Positions 32,870 to 40,781 of a stretch of DNA of 64,000 nucleotides are shown one piece after another (position 1 is the first letter of the stretch; the number at the start of each line of letters is the position of its first letter). The notes beneath the pieces were generated by a model, which was not told where the DNA came from, did no database searches, and saw nothing but the letters and a program-made list of their open reading frames with translations. The stretch is from JBBDXS01 sp040902195 (GTDB lineage Bacteria > Chloroflexota > Dehalococcoidia > DSTF01 > RBG-16-68-14): positions 248,001 through 312,000 of the forward strand of contig JBBDXS010000014.1 of the NCBI GenBank assembly GCA_040902195.1, given 5' to 3'. Both the position numbers and the translations under genes were made by a program.

Positions 32870-33714
32870 TGGGCACGTTCAGCGTCGAGATCGAGATTGG
32901 AGATCCGCAGGGCGAACGGTGGGAGTCCATCGTTGCGACCGTGGACACCGGCTCGCTCTACACGGTCGCCCCGCGGGCAATGCTTGAGCGTTTGGGCGTC
33001 CGTCCGCACCGGCGAGACCGCTTCGCCACGGCCGATGGCCGCGTCTTCGAGGAAGACGTTGGCCAGACCTGGATTCGGGCTGCTGGCAGGAGCGGAATCC
33101 GCATGGTCGCTTTCGGCGGTGATTCTTCGGAAGCGATCCTTGGCGCCGACGCGATGGAGGGTCTGATGCTAGCACCGGATCCGGTGAATAAGAAGCTTGT
33201 TGAGGTAGAGGCTAGTCCCCGGTTCACAAGGACACTGGTGGAACGCATGCAAAAGCTGTCGATCACGTACAAGATCAACGGCACGGCACGCGAAGCCGAC
33301 GTCGAGCCGAACATGACGCTGCTCGAGGCCGTACGCGACGTGCTGCGCCTCACCGGCGCGAAGGAAGGCTGCGGCACGGGCGACTGCGGCGCGTGCTCGA
33401 TGATCGTCGACGGACGGCTCGTCACGTCGTGCCTCGTGCTCGCCCCTCAGGCCGACGGCGCGGAGATCACCACGATCGAGGGCCTCGCGCAGAACGGCAC
33501 GCTCCATCCCGTCCAGCAGTCGTTCATCGATCGGGGTGCGGTGCAGTGCGGATTCTGCATCCCGGGCATGGTCCTGGCCGGCAAGAACCTGCTCGATCAC
33601 AACCCCAGGCCATCCGAGCATGAGATCCGCGCCGCGATCGCCGGCAACCTCTGCCGTTGCACCGGCTATACGAAGATCGTCGAGGCGATCGCCGCGGCGG
33701 CGAACGCGACGTAA
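32869..33714 (+). CDS. Aspartyl-protease-like domain fused to [2Fe-2S] small subunit
   Basis: A 281-residue two-domain protein. Residues 1-125 are a retroviral-type aspartyl protease fold: catalytic motif D26-T-G-S (ATVDTGSLYTV) and a late ILGADAMEGL strand. Residues 127-281 are a complete CoxS/XdhC-type ferredoxin subunit with all eight cluster cysteines (EGCGTGDCGACS, SC, QCGFC, CRC). No stop lies between them; an internal ATG at 33247 could give a normal-length subunit, but its ribosome site is weak. Such a fusion is not known to me. A lost stop codon or sequence error is the main alternative. Confidence 0.8.
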   Translation: MGTFSVEIEIGDPQGERWESIVATVDTGSLYTVAPRAMLERLGVRPHRRDRFATADGRVFEEDVGQTWIRAAGRSGIRMVAFGGDSSEAILGADAMEGLMLAPDPVNKKLVEVEASPRFTRTLVERMQKLSITYKINGTAREADVEPNMTLLEAVRDVLRLTGAKEGCGTGDCGACSMIVDGRLVTSCLVLAPQADGAEITTIEGLAQNGTLHPVQQSFIDRGAVQCGFCIPGMVLAGKNLLDHNPRPSEHEIRAAIAGNLCRCTGYTKIVEAIAAAANAT

Positions 33715-33717
33715 CCG

Positions 33718-33747
33718 CATGCCGTCCCGCGGCGGCGTTACGGCATG
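33718..33747. terminator. Hairpin after the Fe-S subunit gene
   Basis: CATGCCGT and its exact reverse complement ACGGCATG enclose a GC-rich 14-base loop, 3 bases after the stop. There is no T-run. It could attenuate read-through into the large-subunit gene, which has its own promoter-like sequence. Confidence 0.3.
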
Positions 33748-33824
33748 AAGACCTCGAGGCGCAAGTGCACATCACCGCCGGCGATACGGACCTTGTATGA
33801 CCCGTCCGCCCAAATCCCGCGCTA
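33738..33824 (-). pseudogene. Possible protein-tail remnant
   Basis: On the minus strand a 27-codon frame bounded by TAG and TAA reads RGIWADGSYKVRIAGGDVHL then RLEVFMP. It has the alternating pattern of a beta-rich C-terminus and ends in a proper stop. There is no start codon or room for a gene. It may be a leftover of a deleted gene, or chance. Confidence 0.25.
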
Positions 33825-33829
33825 TCTGC

Positions 33830-33835
33830 GATAAT
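33830..33835 (+). promoter_or_regulatory. Extended -10 element before the molybdenum subunit gene
   Basis: TGC-GATAAT, an extended -10 box, followed by a leader with AAAGGAG ahead of the ATG at 33869. It suggests the large subunit can be transcribed separately from the two small subunits. Confidence 0.45.
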
Positions 33836-33868
33836 AGGGAGACACTCCGCTAGCAAAGGAGCAGCGCT

Positions 33869-36148
33869 ATGACTACCTACAGGACCGTCGGCAAGCCGAT
33901 TACCCGCATCGATGGGGCGCAGAAGGTTACCGGAGGCTCCGTCTACGCGGCGGATATCCAGCTCCCCGGCATGCTGCACTGCAAGCTCCTGCGCAGCCGC
34001 TATGCTCACGCCCGCATCGTGCGCATCGACACGAGCAAGGCCGCGGCGCTCGACGGCGTCGAGCGCGTGGTTACCGCGGCCGACCTGCCGGCCGTCGAGC
34101 CGCGCCGCATGGCGAACCGTGGCTACAACCTGCTCGCGAGCGAAGAGACGGTCTTTTATGGCGAACCCATCGTCGCCGTGGTCGCGCGCGACATCGCGAC
34201 GGCGGAGGACGCAATCGAGCTGGTCGAGATCGAGTACGAAGAGCTACCGGCCGTCCTGGACGTGATCGAGGCGATGAAGGAAGAGTCCCCACTCGCGCGC
34301 AAGCCTGTCGACGAGATCGACCGGTCGGAGCAGCGCGGCCACGTCAACGTCGAGATGCAGGAGCAGGGCTCCGGCAAGCCGAGCAACGTCGTCTCGCAGG
34401 CAAAGTTCTCGCGGGGCGACATCGCGCAGAGCTTCGCTGAGGCCGACTGCGTCATCGAGCACACGTGGCGCAGCGCGATGATGCACCAGGGCTACATCGA
34501 GCCGCACGTGACGATCGCGGACTACAACATGTCGACGGGCGACCTGAACGTCTGGACCGCGACGCAGGGCCAGTTCCACGTGCGCGACCAGATCTCCTAC
34601 ATGCTCAAGATCCCAGAAACGAAGGTGAACGTCATCGGCCTCGACCTGGGTGGCGGATTTGGCGGAAAGATCTCGCTCACGCAGCCGCTCGTCGCGCAGC
34701 TCGCGCGCATGATCGGCAAGCCGGTCAAGCTCGTCTTCACGCGCACGGACGACCTGCTCGGCGCGACGCCCTCCGGCCCCTGCGTCGTCGAGCTGAAGAC
34801 CGGCATGAAGAAGGACGGCTCGGTGACGGCGATCCAGGCCAAGGTCGTGTACGACAGCGGCGCCTTCCCCGGCGCGCCGGCCGTCGTCGGCGGCATCCTG
34901 ATCGGTGGCTACTACAACTTCCCCAGCCTGGAGATCGAGGCGTACGAAGTGCTCACAAACCACGTCAGCGTCGGCGCGATCCGCGCGCCTGGCGCGCACA
35001 ACGTCACCTTCGCGATCGAGAGCCAGATGGACATGATGGCGCGCGAGCTCGGCCTCGATCCGCTGGAGGCGCGGCTGAAGAACGCGGTCGGCGAGGGCGA
35101 CGAGATGCCGAGCAAGATGAAGTACCCCAGCATCGGGCTAAAGGAGTGTCTCGAGGCCGCGCGCAGCACGGAGCTGTGGAAGTCGCGAGGCAAGAACGGC
35201 GGCGCGAACGGCAAGAAACGCGGCGTCGGCCTCGCGATCGGCGGCTGGCTGGGCGGCCTGCAGCCCGCCGCGGCGCAGGTCGAGCTGAACGGCGACGGCA
35301 CGATCACCGTCGTCGTCGGCGCGAACGACGTCACCGGCACGAACACGACGTTCGCGCAGATCGCCGCCGAGGAGTTGGGCGTGCCGCTCGAGAGCGTCAA
35401 CGTCGTCACGGGCGACACGAAGACGGCGCCGTTCGCGGGCATGAGCGCCGGCAGCAAGGTCACGTTCACGGTCGGGCGCGCCGTGAAGATGGCCGCCGAG
35501 GACGCGCGTCAGCAGCTCTTCACCATCGCGGCAGAACGCCTCGAAGCCAACGAGAACGACCTCGAGGCCGCCGAAGGCCAGGTGCGCGTGAAGGGCTCGC
35601 CCGACAAGTCGATCCCATTCCGGCGCCTCGCCGGCATGAGTACCGGCTTCGGCGCGCTGTTCGCGCCGGTCATCGGCCGCGGCGCCATCAGCGCGCGCAA
35701 CCAGGCGCCCGGCTTCACGGCGCAGATCGCCGAAGTCGAGGTCGACACGGAGACGGGCGAAGTGACGGTGCTCAACTGGGCGAGCGCGCAGGACGCCGGC
35801 TTCGCGATCAACCCGCTCTCGGTCGAGGGGCAGATCCAGGGCGGCACGACACAGGCCATCGGCATCGGCCTGTGGGAGGAGATGATGTTCGACGGCGAGG
35901 GCCACCTGCGTAACGCGAGCCTGCTCGACTATCGCATGCCGACGGCGCTGGACGTGCCGAACATCGAGACGCACATCGTCGAAGTACCGTCCGAGGACGG
36001 CCCGTACGGCGCGCGCGGCATCGGCGAGCCGTCGATCATCCCGGGCGCCGCCGCGATCGCGAACGCCGTCGAGGACGCGATCGGCGTGCGCGTGTACCAG
36101 ATCCCGATCACGCCGGAGCGCATCCTGCGCGCACTCGGGAAAATCTAG
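33869..36148 (+). CDS. Molybdopterin-binding large subunit, xanthine dehydrogenase family
   Basis: A 759-residue Mo hydroxylase subunit. Visible features: GGGFGGK near residue 267, RAPGAHNVTFAIE near residue 371, and the catalytic glutamate E720 in GARGIGEPS. The CO-dehydrogenase signature (AYxCSFR) is absent, so this is not a form I CO dehydrogenase; it resembles aldehyde oxidases and xanthine or nicotinate-type dehydrogenases. The substrate is unknown. With the FAD and Fe-S subunits upstream it forms the usual three-component enzyme; mocA downstream would make its cytosine dinucleotide cofactor. Confidence 0.92.
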   Translation: MTTYRTVGKPITRIDGAQKVTGGSVYAADIQLPGMLHCKLLRSRYAHARIVRIDTSKAAALDGVERVVTAADLPAVEPRRMANRGYNLLASEETVFYGEPIVAVVARDIATAEDAIELVEIEYEELPAVLDVIEAMKEESPLARKPVDEIDRSEQRGHVNVEMQEQGSGKPSNVVSQAKFSRGDIAQSFAEADCVIEHTWRSAMMHQGYIEPHVTIADYNMSTGDLNVWTATQGQFHVRDQISYMLKIPETKVNVIGLDLGGGFGGKISLTQPLVAQLARMIGKPVKLVFTRTDDLLGATPSGPCVVELKTGMKKDGSVTAIQAKVVYDSGAFPGAPAVVGGILIGGYYNFPSLEIEAYEVLTNHVSVGAIRAPGAHNVTFAIESQMDMMARELGLDPLEARLKNAVGEGDEMPSKMKYPSIGLKECLEAARSTELWKSRGKNGGANGKKRGVGLAIGGWLGGLQPAAAQVELNGDGTITVVVGANDVTGTNTTFAQIAAEELGVPLESVNVVTGDTKTAPFAGMSAGSKVTFTVGRAVKMAAEDARQQLFTIAAERLEANENDLEAAEGQVRVKGSPDKSIPFRRLAGMSTGFGALFAPVIGRGAISARNQAPGFTAQIAEVEVDTETGEVTVLNWASAQDAGFAINPLSVEGQIQGGTTQAIGIGLWEEMMFDGEGHLRNASLLDYRMPTALDVPNIETHIVEVPSEDGPYGARGIGEPSIIPGAAAIANAVEDAIGVRVYQIPITPERILRALGKI

Positions 36149-36151
36149 CCG

Positions 36152-36586
36152 ATGTTCGGGTGGCTTGCCGGCGTGATCTTGAGGCGTTCGATCGCGCGCG
36201 TCAACGCAGGTGACGTTGGTCCGATGCTGAGCGGCTACGCGGAGGACGCCGTCCTGGTGTTTCCCGGAGAGAACTCCTGGGGAGGCGAGCATCGCGGGCG
36301 CGCCGCAATCAAGACGTTCCTGGAGCGGTTCGTCCGCGTCGGGCTGCAGTTCGAAGCGCACGAGGTCATGGTGAGCGGCTGGCCGTGGAGGGCCACCATG
36401 TGCGTTGTCTTTAGCGATCACGCGAAGGACGCCAAGGGCGCAATCGTCTACGAGAACCACGGCGTGATCTACTGCAAGACGCGCTGGGGGAAGATCACGT
36501 TTCAGGAAGATTTCGAGGACACCGACAGGGTAGCTGCGTTCGACAAGTGGCTGGCTATCCACGAGCCGGAAGCGGTGCCTGCCTAG
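36152..36586 (+). CDS. SnoaL-like / NTF2-fold protein
   Basis: A 144-residue protein with the NTF2-like pattern: an N-terminal helix with VNAGDVGPMLSGYAEDAVLVFPG, then HRGRAAIKTFLERF and a curved sheet (HEVMVSGWPWRATMCVVF, NHGVIYCKTRWGKITFQEDF). Such folds bind small hydrophobic ligands or act as isomerases. It starts 3 bases after the Mo subunit stop and is probably in the same transcript. No catalytic residues can be assigned. Confidence 0.7.
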   Translation: MFGWLAGVILRRSIARVNAGDVGPMLSGYAEDAVLVFPGENSWGGEHRGRAAIKTFLERFVRVGLQFEAHEVMVSGWPWRATMCVVFSDHAKDAKGAIVYENHGVIYCKTRWGKITFQEDFEDTDRVAAFDKWLAIHEPEAVPA

Positions 36587-36592
36587 GAGGCG

Positions 36593-36627
36593 CCCTCACG
36601 CCAGCCCTCTCCCAGGGGGCGAGGGAG
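36593..36627. repeat. CCCTC...GAGGG intergenic hairpin repeat
   Basis: CCCTCACGCCAGCCCTCTCC then CAGGGGGCGAGGGAG, whose second half folds as CCCTC/GAGGG. It resembles the widespread CCCTCACCCC-type repeat of many high-GC genomes. It sits between two co-directional genes. Confidence 0.6.
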
Positions 36628-36644
36628 ATTGAAGAGGAATTCAA

Positions 36645-36992
36645 ATGCCCAAGATCACTGCGCTCGGGTTCATCATGCCGGTCAAGGACCTGGACGCGGC
36701 AGCGAAGTTCTACGTCGAGGCGTTCGAGCTGCGCGAGGTCTTCCGCAATGAGGGCATCCTCTTCCTCGGCATACCAGGCACCGACAGCGCGGTAGGCCTC
36801 CTGCTCGATCCCGAGGGGGCGGGCCAGGGTCCGCGGCATATCGGGTTCCACGTGGACCACGCGCTCGACCACAACGACGTCGTGGACGGCGTGGAGCGCG
36901 CGGGTGGGAAGGTGCTCGAACGCAGCGAACACGCGCCGGGCGTCCCCTTCGCCCGCGTCGCCGATCTCGACGGCAACGAGTTCGAGATCTAG
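36645..36992 (+). CDS. VOC (glyoxalase/bleomycin resistance) family protein
   Basis: A 115-residue single-module VOC protein. Two beta-alpha-beta-beta-beta units are visible: ALGFIMPVKDLDAAAKFYVEAF with FLGIPGTDSAVGLLLD, then GFHVDH...VVDGVERAGGKVLE and VPFARVADLDGNEFEI. The final glutamate is a common metal ligand. Function unknown; enzymes of isomerisation or ring cleavage and binding proteins share this fold. GAGG precedes the ATG. Confidence 0.85.
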   Translation: MPKITALGFIMPVKDLDAAAKFYVEAFELREVFRNEGILFLGIPGTDSAVGLLLDPEGAGQGPRHIGFHVDHALDHNDVVDGVERAGGKVLERSEHAPGVPFARVADLDGNEFEI

Positions 36993-37042
36993 GCAAGTCG
37001 GAAGGGGAGCGTTCAGGTCCTGTGGGCCTGGCACTCACGCAG

Positions 37043-37870
37043 ATGCTTAGATGGTTGTCACGCTTCTGGAGCCTGCCCTGGCCATTGAAGGGCGCTATTG
37101 CGGGGGGATGGATCCTCGCGGCGGCACTCGCCATAGTGGCAGCGCTGGCGCTCAGCGACGATTCCGACAAGGCAAGCCCGGCAGCGCTTGCGCACCCCTC
37201 ATCCACCGCCACTGCTACAAGTGCCACCATGACTCCGCCGCCAACCGCCACGATACAACCTTTCACCGCTCTCCCAGATCGCCAAGATTGCCGAATCATT
37301 CGCGGAACGCCATATCGCAGCGAGACTGAGCGTGCTTGGTTCTTGGCCTACTGCTTCTCGGCACAATTGCCGACATCAGAGGGCTTTCGAGGCACGGACG
37401 TGTCGCCTTCGCAAGCATGTCTCAACTTGGTGGAGGTGTATGACCCGTTGCTTGGGTGCGTCGCGACACCATCACTCGTCCAATTCGACATCTGGGACTG
37501 CAGCCGAGAAGATGGGAACATCGGTTGGTTTTGTACCTGGACCGGCCCGGCAGTCTGGTGTCCAGTGCGGCTAATCACTGACCCGAACTGCATACAAGGT
37601 GAGCAACACTGGAGCTGCTATGGTTGGGATGACATCACCAACTACAGCTGCGTCCTGGCTGAGGGTGTGGTGTGTGGGACCCTTGGAGGAGGGTGCATCG
37701 TAGGCGATCGGCCCGACATTGGCTATGCATCGTGTTTCAGAACTCACATTGCTGCGCCATGGACGTGCCCGGAGAGCATAGTTCGGGCGTTCGAATGCGA
37801 TCTTCCCAGCGGCCTAATACCAGGCTTTACCGACAGGGCGTTTTGCTGGAGTCAGTCGGTCCTTCCTTAG
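37043..37870 (+). CDS. Hypothetical cysteine-rich membrane-anchored protein
   Basis: A 275-residue protein. One hydrophobic segment (about residues 17-37) follows a basic, Trp-rich start, then a Thr/Pro/Ala-rich linker (about 45-72) and a cysteine- and tryptophan-rich extracellular domain of about 200 residues with roughly 18 cysteines. No family recognised. A GTG 21 bases upstream is an alternative start. The coding sequence is visibly lower in GC and richer in A/T-ending codons than its neighbours, which suggests recent acquisition or relaxed selection. Confidence 0.55.
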   Translation: MLRWLSRFWSLPWPLKGAIAGGWILAAALAIVAALALSDDSDKASPAALAHPSSTATATSATMTPPPTATIQPFTALPDRQDCRIIRGTPYRSETERAWFLAYCFSAQLPTSEGFRGTDVSPSQACLNLVEVYDPLLGCVATPSLVQFDIWDCSREDGNIGWFCTWTGPAVWCPVRLITDPNCIQGEQHWSCYGWDDITNYSCVLAEGVVCGTLGGGCIVGDRPDIGYASCFRTHIAAPWTCPESIVRAFECDLPSGLIPGFTDRAFCWSQSVLP

Positions 37871-37896
37871 AAGTGCCTGAGCCAGAAACGAGGCCC

Positions 37897-38511
37897 ATGA
37901 CCGCCGCCATCCTGCTCGCCGCCGGCGAATCGACGCGCATGGGGCGGACGAAGGCGCTGCTGCCCTGGCGCGATACGCGGGCGCATGGCCATGCGCCCCT
38001 ACTCATCGAATTTCAGGTGCGCGAACTGCGCGCGGCGGGCATCGATGACCTCGTCGTCGTGCTGGGCCACGACGCGGAAGCGATACGCCCCTACGTGGAA
38101 GAAGGAGCAGCGATCGCCGTAAACGAGGCGTATCGAGAAGGGCGCGCGTCCTCGCTACGCGCGGGCGCGGCCGCCCTACCCGACTCCGCCGGCCCGATCG
38201 TCATCCTCAGCGTCGATCAGCCGCGCACACGCGAGAACGTTCGCGCCGCGCTCGAGGCGCACGCGCGCGGCGACGCGTCGATCACGGTCCCGACGTATCG
38301 CGGCCATCGAGGACATCCTGTCGTGCTCGCGGGCGCGCTGCTGCCGGAGCTGCGCGAGGCGTCGGAAGAGGCGCAGGGGTTGCGCGGCGTGATCGCGGCG
38401 CACGAGGACGAGGTACGCGAGGTCGAGATCGACAACGAGCAGGTCGTGCTCGATATCAATACGCCGGAGGAGTACGCGGCGGCGCTGCGCGACTACGGGA
38501 CGCCGGTCTAG
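37897..38511 (+). CDS. mocA: Molybdenum cofactor cytidylyltransferase (MocA-like)
   Basis: A 204-residue NTP_transf_3 enzyme that would convert Mo-molybdopterin to the cytosine dinucleotide form used by xanthine-dehydrogenase-family enzymes. The nucleotide motif LLAAGESTRMGRTKALLPW and the metal aspartate in ILSVDQPR are present. After LLPWRDT there are about six extra residues (RAHGHA) encoded by a palindromic repeat inserted in frame; relatives run directly to PLLxxQ. Whether activity survives is unknown. It overlaps the convergent dockerin gene stop by 4 bases (CTAG). Confidence 0.85.
   Translation: MTAAILLAAGESTRMGRTKALLPWRDTRAHGHAPLLIEFQVRELRAAGIDDLVVVLGHDAEAIRPYVEEGAAIAVNEAYREGRASSLRAGAAALPDSAGPIVILSVDQPRTRENVRAALEAHARGDASITVPTYRGHRGHPVVLAGALLPELREASEEAQGLRGVIAAHEDEVREVEIDNEQVVLDINTPEEYAAALRDYGTPV
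37979..38002. repeat. Palindromic repeat inserted in frame within mocA
   Basis: GGGCGCATGG and its reverse complement followed by CTAC, identical to the core of the palindromes at 9408 and 20384. It adds about 18 bases to the gene without breaking the frame. Confidence 0.85.
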
Positions 38512-39053
38512 ACCACAAGCAGGCCGGCGGAGAGCTGGAGAATGAGCGCCGCATCGATCACGTTCAACACGCCGTTGCCGTTGAAGTCGGCGTTCTCGTC
38601 GCACGTGATGCTGGCGAGGAGTGCCGCCTCGAACTGGAGCACTACCGCCGCATCGATCGGATCGGTCGAGTCGTTGCAGTCAGCGTCGCCCAGGTCTTCG
38701 TGCGTCCACTCGTGAGTCGTGCCCGGCGGCGGACAAGCGTCGCATTCGCCGTGGACAAGCAGCGTTACGCCTTCGCCCGGCCGCACGCACAGCGTGCCCC
38801 ATTCCACGTTCGCCGAGAACCCGCCGCCGCTGTCGATCGTAGGCTCAGGACATCGGTCCGGCTGATCGACGAGGTCGATCTGCCATTGGTAATCGGAGAG
38901 CTCTGCCAGCATCGCGTCGGCCGGGAACGGCGTGTCATTGGTGAAGGTCAGCTCGTGCGTAAACGGAGGAGGGGCGGGCCCGGCGACAGCGACCTCCGAT
39001 GCGGACAAGCCGATGCAGACCACTGCCAGCGCCAGGATTACGAATCGGCCCAC
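38508..39053 (-). CDS. Secreted dockerin-domain protein
   Basis: A 181-residue exported protein. Residues 1-24 are a signal peptide. A beta-rich middle with four cysteines follows (FTHELTFTNDTPFPADAM...). The C-terminus (about 117-181) is a two-repeat dockerin type I: DADCNDSTDPIDAAVVLQF and ADFNGNGVLNVIDAALILQL, each with the Ca loop. It starts with GTG behind GGAGGTGAGCC. A possible binding partner is a cohesin-domain protein such as those at 2867 or 48766. Confidence 0.75.
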   Translation of the reverse strand: MGRFVILALAVVCIGLSASEVAVAGPAPPPFTHELTFTNDTPFPADAMLAELSDYQWQIDLVDQPDRCPEPTIDSGGGFSANVEWGTLCVRPGEGVTLLVHGECDACPPPGTTHEWTHEDLGDADCNDSTDPIDAAVVLQFEAALLASITCDENADFNGNGVLNVIDAALILQLSAGLLVV

Positions 39054-39142
39054 GGCTCACCTCCGAGATGCGCGCCTAGTATACGCTATCCCGCTCCGCG
39101 CTTTCGAGTGTCTCTAAGCCAGCCCCGCGCTACAATCGGGCC

Positions 39143-40717
39143 ATGCCCAAGGTCCTCGTCACCGACCCCATCGCCCAGGACGGCCTGGATCTCCTGAGCG
39201 CCGGCGCGGAGGTAGACGTCCGCCTACACCCCAGCAAGGACGAGCTGCTCAAGCTCATCCCGAACTACGAGGCGCTCGTCGTCCGCTCCGAGACCAAGGT
39301 CACCGCCGACGTCATCGAGGCAGGGAAGCGACTGCAGGTGATCGGCCGCGCCGGTACTGGCGTCGACAACATCGATCTCGACGCGGCGACGCTGCGCGGC
39401 GTGATCGTCGTGAACGCGCCGCTGGGGAATATCATCTCGGCGGCCGAGCACACTGTCGCGCTTATGCTCGCGCTCGCGCGCCGCCTGCCCGAGGCGAACA
39501 ACTCGCTCCGCGCCGGACGCTGGGAACGGCAAGACTTGCTCGGCGTCGAGCTGCGCGGGCGCACGCTGGGGCTGATCGGCCTGGGGCAGGTCGGCTCGGA
39601 GGTCGCGCGGCGGGCGCGGGGGCTCGAGATGCGCGTCGTCGCGCACGACCCGTACGTCACACCCGACCGCGCGCAGGGTATCGGCGTCGAGCTGGTCTCG
39701 ATGGACGACCTGCTCTCGATGGCGGACTTCGTCTCGATGCACGTGCGCCTCACGCCGCAGACGCAGGACCTGATCAACGACGAGCAGATCGCGAAGATGA
39801 AGGACGGCGTGCGCATCATCAACACCGCGCGCGGAGAGCTAATCGAGGAAGCAGCGCTCCTCCGCGCGCTCGGTTCCGGCAAGGTCGCCGGCGCGGCCAT
39901 CGATGTCTTCCGCGAGGAGCCCCCGAAGGACAACCCGCTCATCGGCCACGACAAGATCATCGTCACGCCGCACCTCGGCGCGCTCACCGCGGAGGCGCAA
40001 GAGCGCGTCGCGGTCGATGTCGCGCAGGAGATCGTCGCGGTGCTGAACGGCAGCCCGTCGCGATACGCCGTCAACGCACCACTCGTCTCGCCCGAAACGA
40101 TGGAGGTGCTTGGCCCGTACCTGGACGTCGCGGAGCGTACAGCCTCGCTCGCCACGCAGATCAGCGCAGGCCAGCTCACCTCGGTCGAGATCGACTACCT
40201 TGGCGACATCGCCAATTACGACGTGACCCCGCTCAAGGCCGCGGTGATCAAGGGCCTCCTTGCGCCCGTCTCCGTCGAGAACGTCACGATCGTGAACGCG
40301 AACATCATCGCGCAGAACCGCGGCCTCCACATCACGGAGCGGCAAGGCCCGTCCGATCAGTATGCGAGCTTGCTGTCGGTGCACATCCACACGACTGAAG
40401 GCGAAACGACGGTGGCCGGCACCGCTTTTCACGACGGCCTTCACATCATGCGCATCGACGAGTTCCCCATCGACATGCCGCCCGGCGACGGCTACTTGCT
40501 CATCTGCGAGAACCTGGACCGCCCTGGCATGGTCTACGCTGTCAGCGGCATCCTTGACCAGCACGACATCAACATCAGCTTCATGGACCTCGGCCGCGAG
40601 AAGGTGCGCGGCCGCGCGATGATGGTCCTCGGACTCGACGACGAGGTCTCTCCGGACGCGCTCACCGCGCTGGAGAACCTGCCCGACATCTATTCCGCCC
40701 GCGTCGCGAAGATCTAG
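39143..40717 (+). CDS. serA: D-3-phosphoglycerate dehydrogenase
   Basis: A 524-residue SerA of the long type: catalytic and NAD domains, an intervening domain and a C-terminal ACT domain (YLLICENLDRPGMVYAVSGIL). The NAD motif GLIGLGQVGSEVARRA, catalytic arginine in NTARGEL and histidine in TPHLGALT are intact. It oxidises 3-phosphoglycerate in the first step of serine synthesis; the ACT domain implies serine feedback. A TACAAT box at 39131-39136, 6 bases before the ATG, with no ribosome site predicts a leaderless mRNA. Confidence 0.95.
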   Translation: MPKVLVTDPIAQDGLDLLSAGAEVDVRLHPSKDELLKLIPNYEALVVRSETKVTADVIEAGKRLQVIGRAGTGVDNIDLDAATLRGVIVVNAPLGNIISAAEHTVALMLALARRLPEANNSLRAGRWERQDLLGVELRGRTLGLIGLGQVGSEVARRARGLEMRVVAHDPYVTPDRAQGIGVELVSMDDLLSMADFVSMHVRLTPQTQDLINDEQIAKMKDGVRIINTARGELIEEAALLRALGSGKVAGAAIDVFREEPPKDNPLIGHDKIIVTPHLGALTAEAQERVAVDVAQEIVAVLNGSPSRYAVNAPLVSPETMEVLGPYLDVAERTASLATQISAGQLTSVEIDYLGDIANYDVTPLKAAVIKGLLAPVSVENVTIVNANIIAQNRGLHITERQGPSDQYASLLSVHIHTTEGETTVAGTAFHDGLHIMRIDEFPIDMPPGDGYLLICENLDRPGMVYAVSGILDQHDINISFMDLGREKVRGRAMMVLGLDDEVSPDALTALENLPDIYSARVAKI

Positions 40718-40734
40718 CGGCAGGCACAATCGGC

Positions 40735-40758
40735 GGGTGGCTCATGAGCCGCCCCTAC
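40735..40758. repeat. Palindrome ending CCCCTAC
   Basis: GGGTGGCTC-AT-GAGCCGCCC followed by CTAC, with one G-T wobble in the stem. It lies between serA and the CapA-like gene, just upstream of the latter's -10 box. Confidence 0.7.
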
Positions 40759-40781
40759 ACCGTCCTGCTATTCTGTTGACC

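Noticed and set aside
33869..36148. Form I carbon monoxide dehydrogenase large subunit
   Set aside because: The AYxCSFR active-site loop is absent; the corresponding region reads RAPGAHNVTFAIE, as in other xanthine-dehydrogenase-family enzymes.
35138..36562. 474-codon frame antisense to the Mo subunit gene
   Set aside because: Shadow of a real gene; no recognisable domain.
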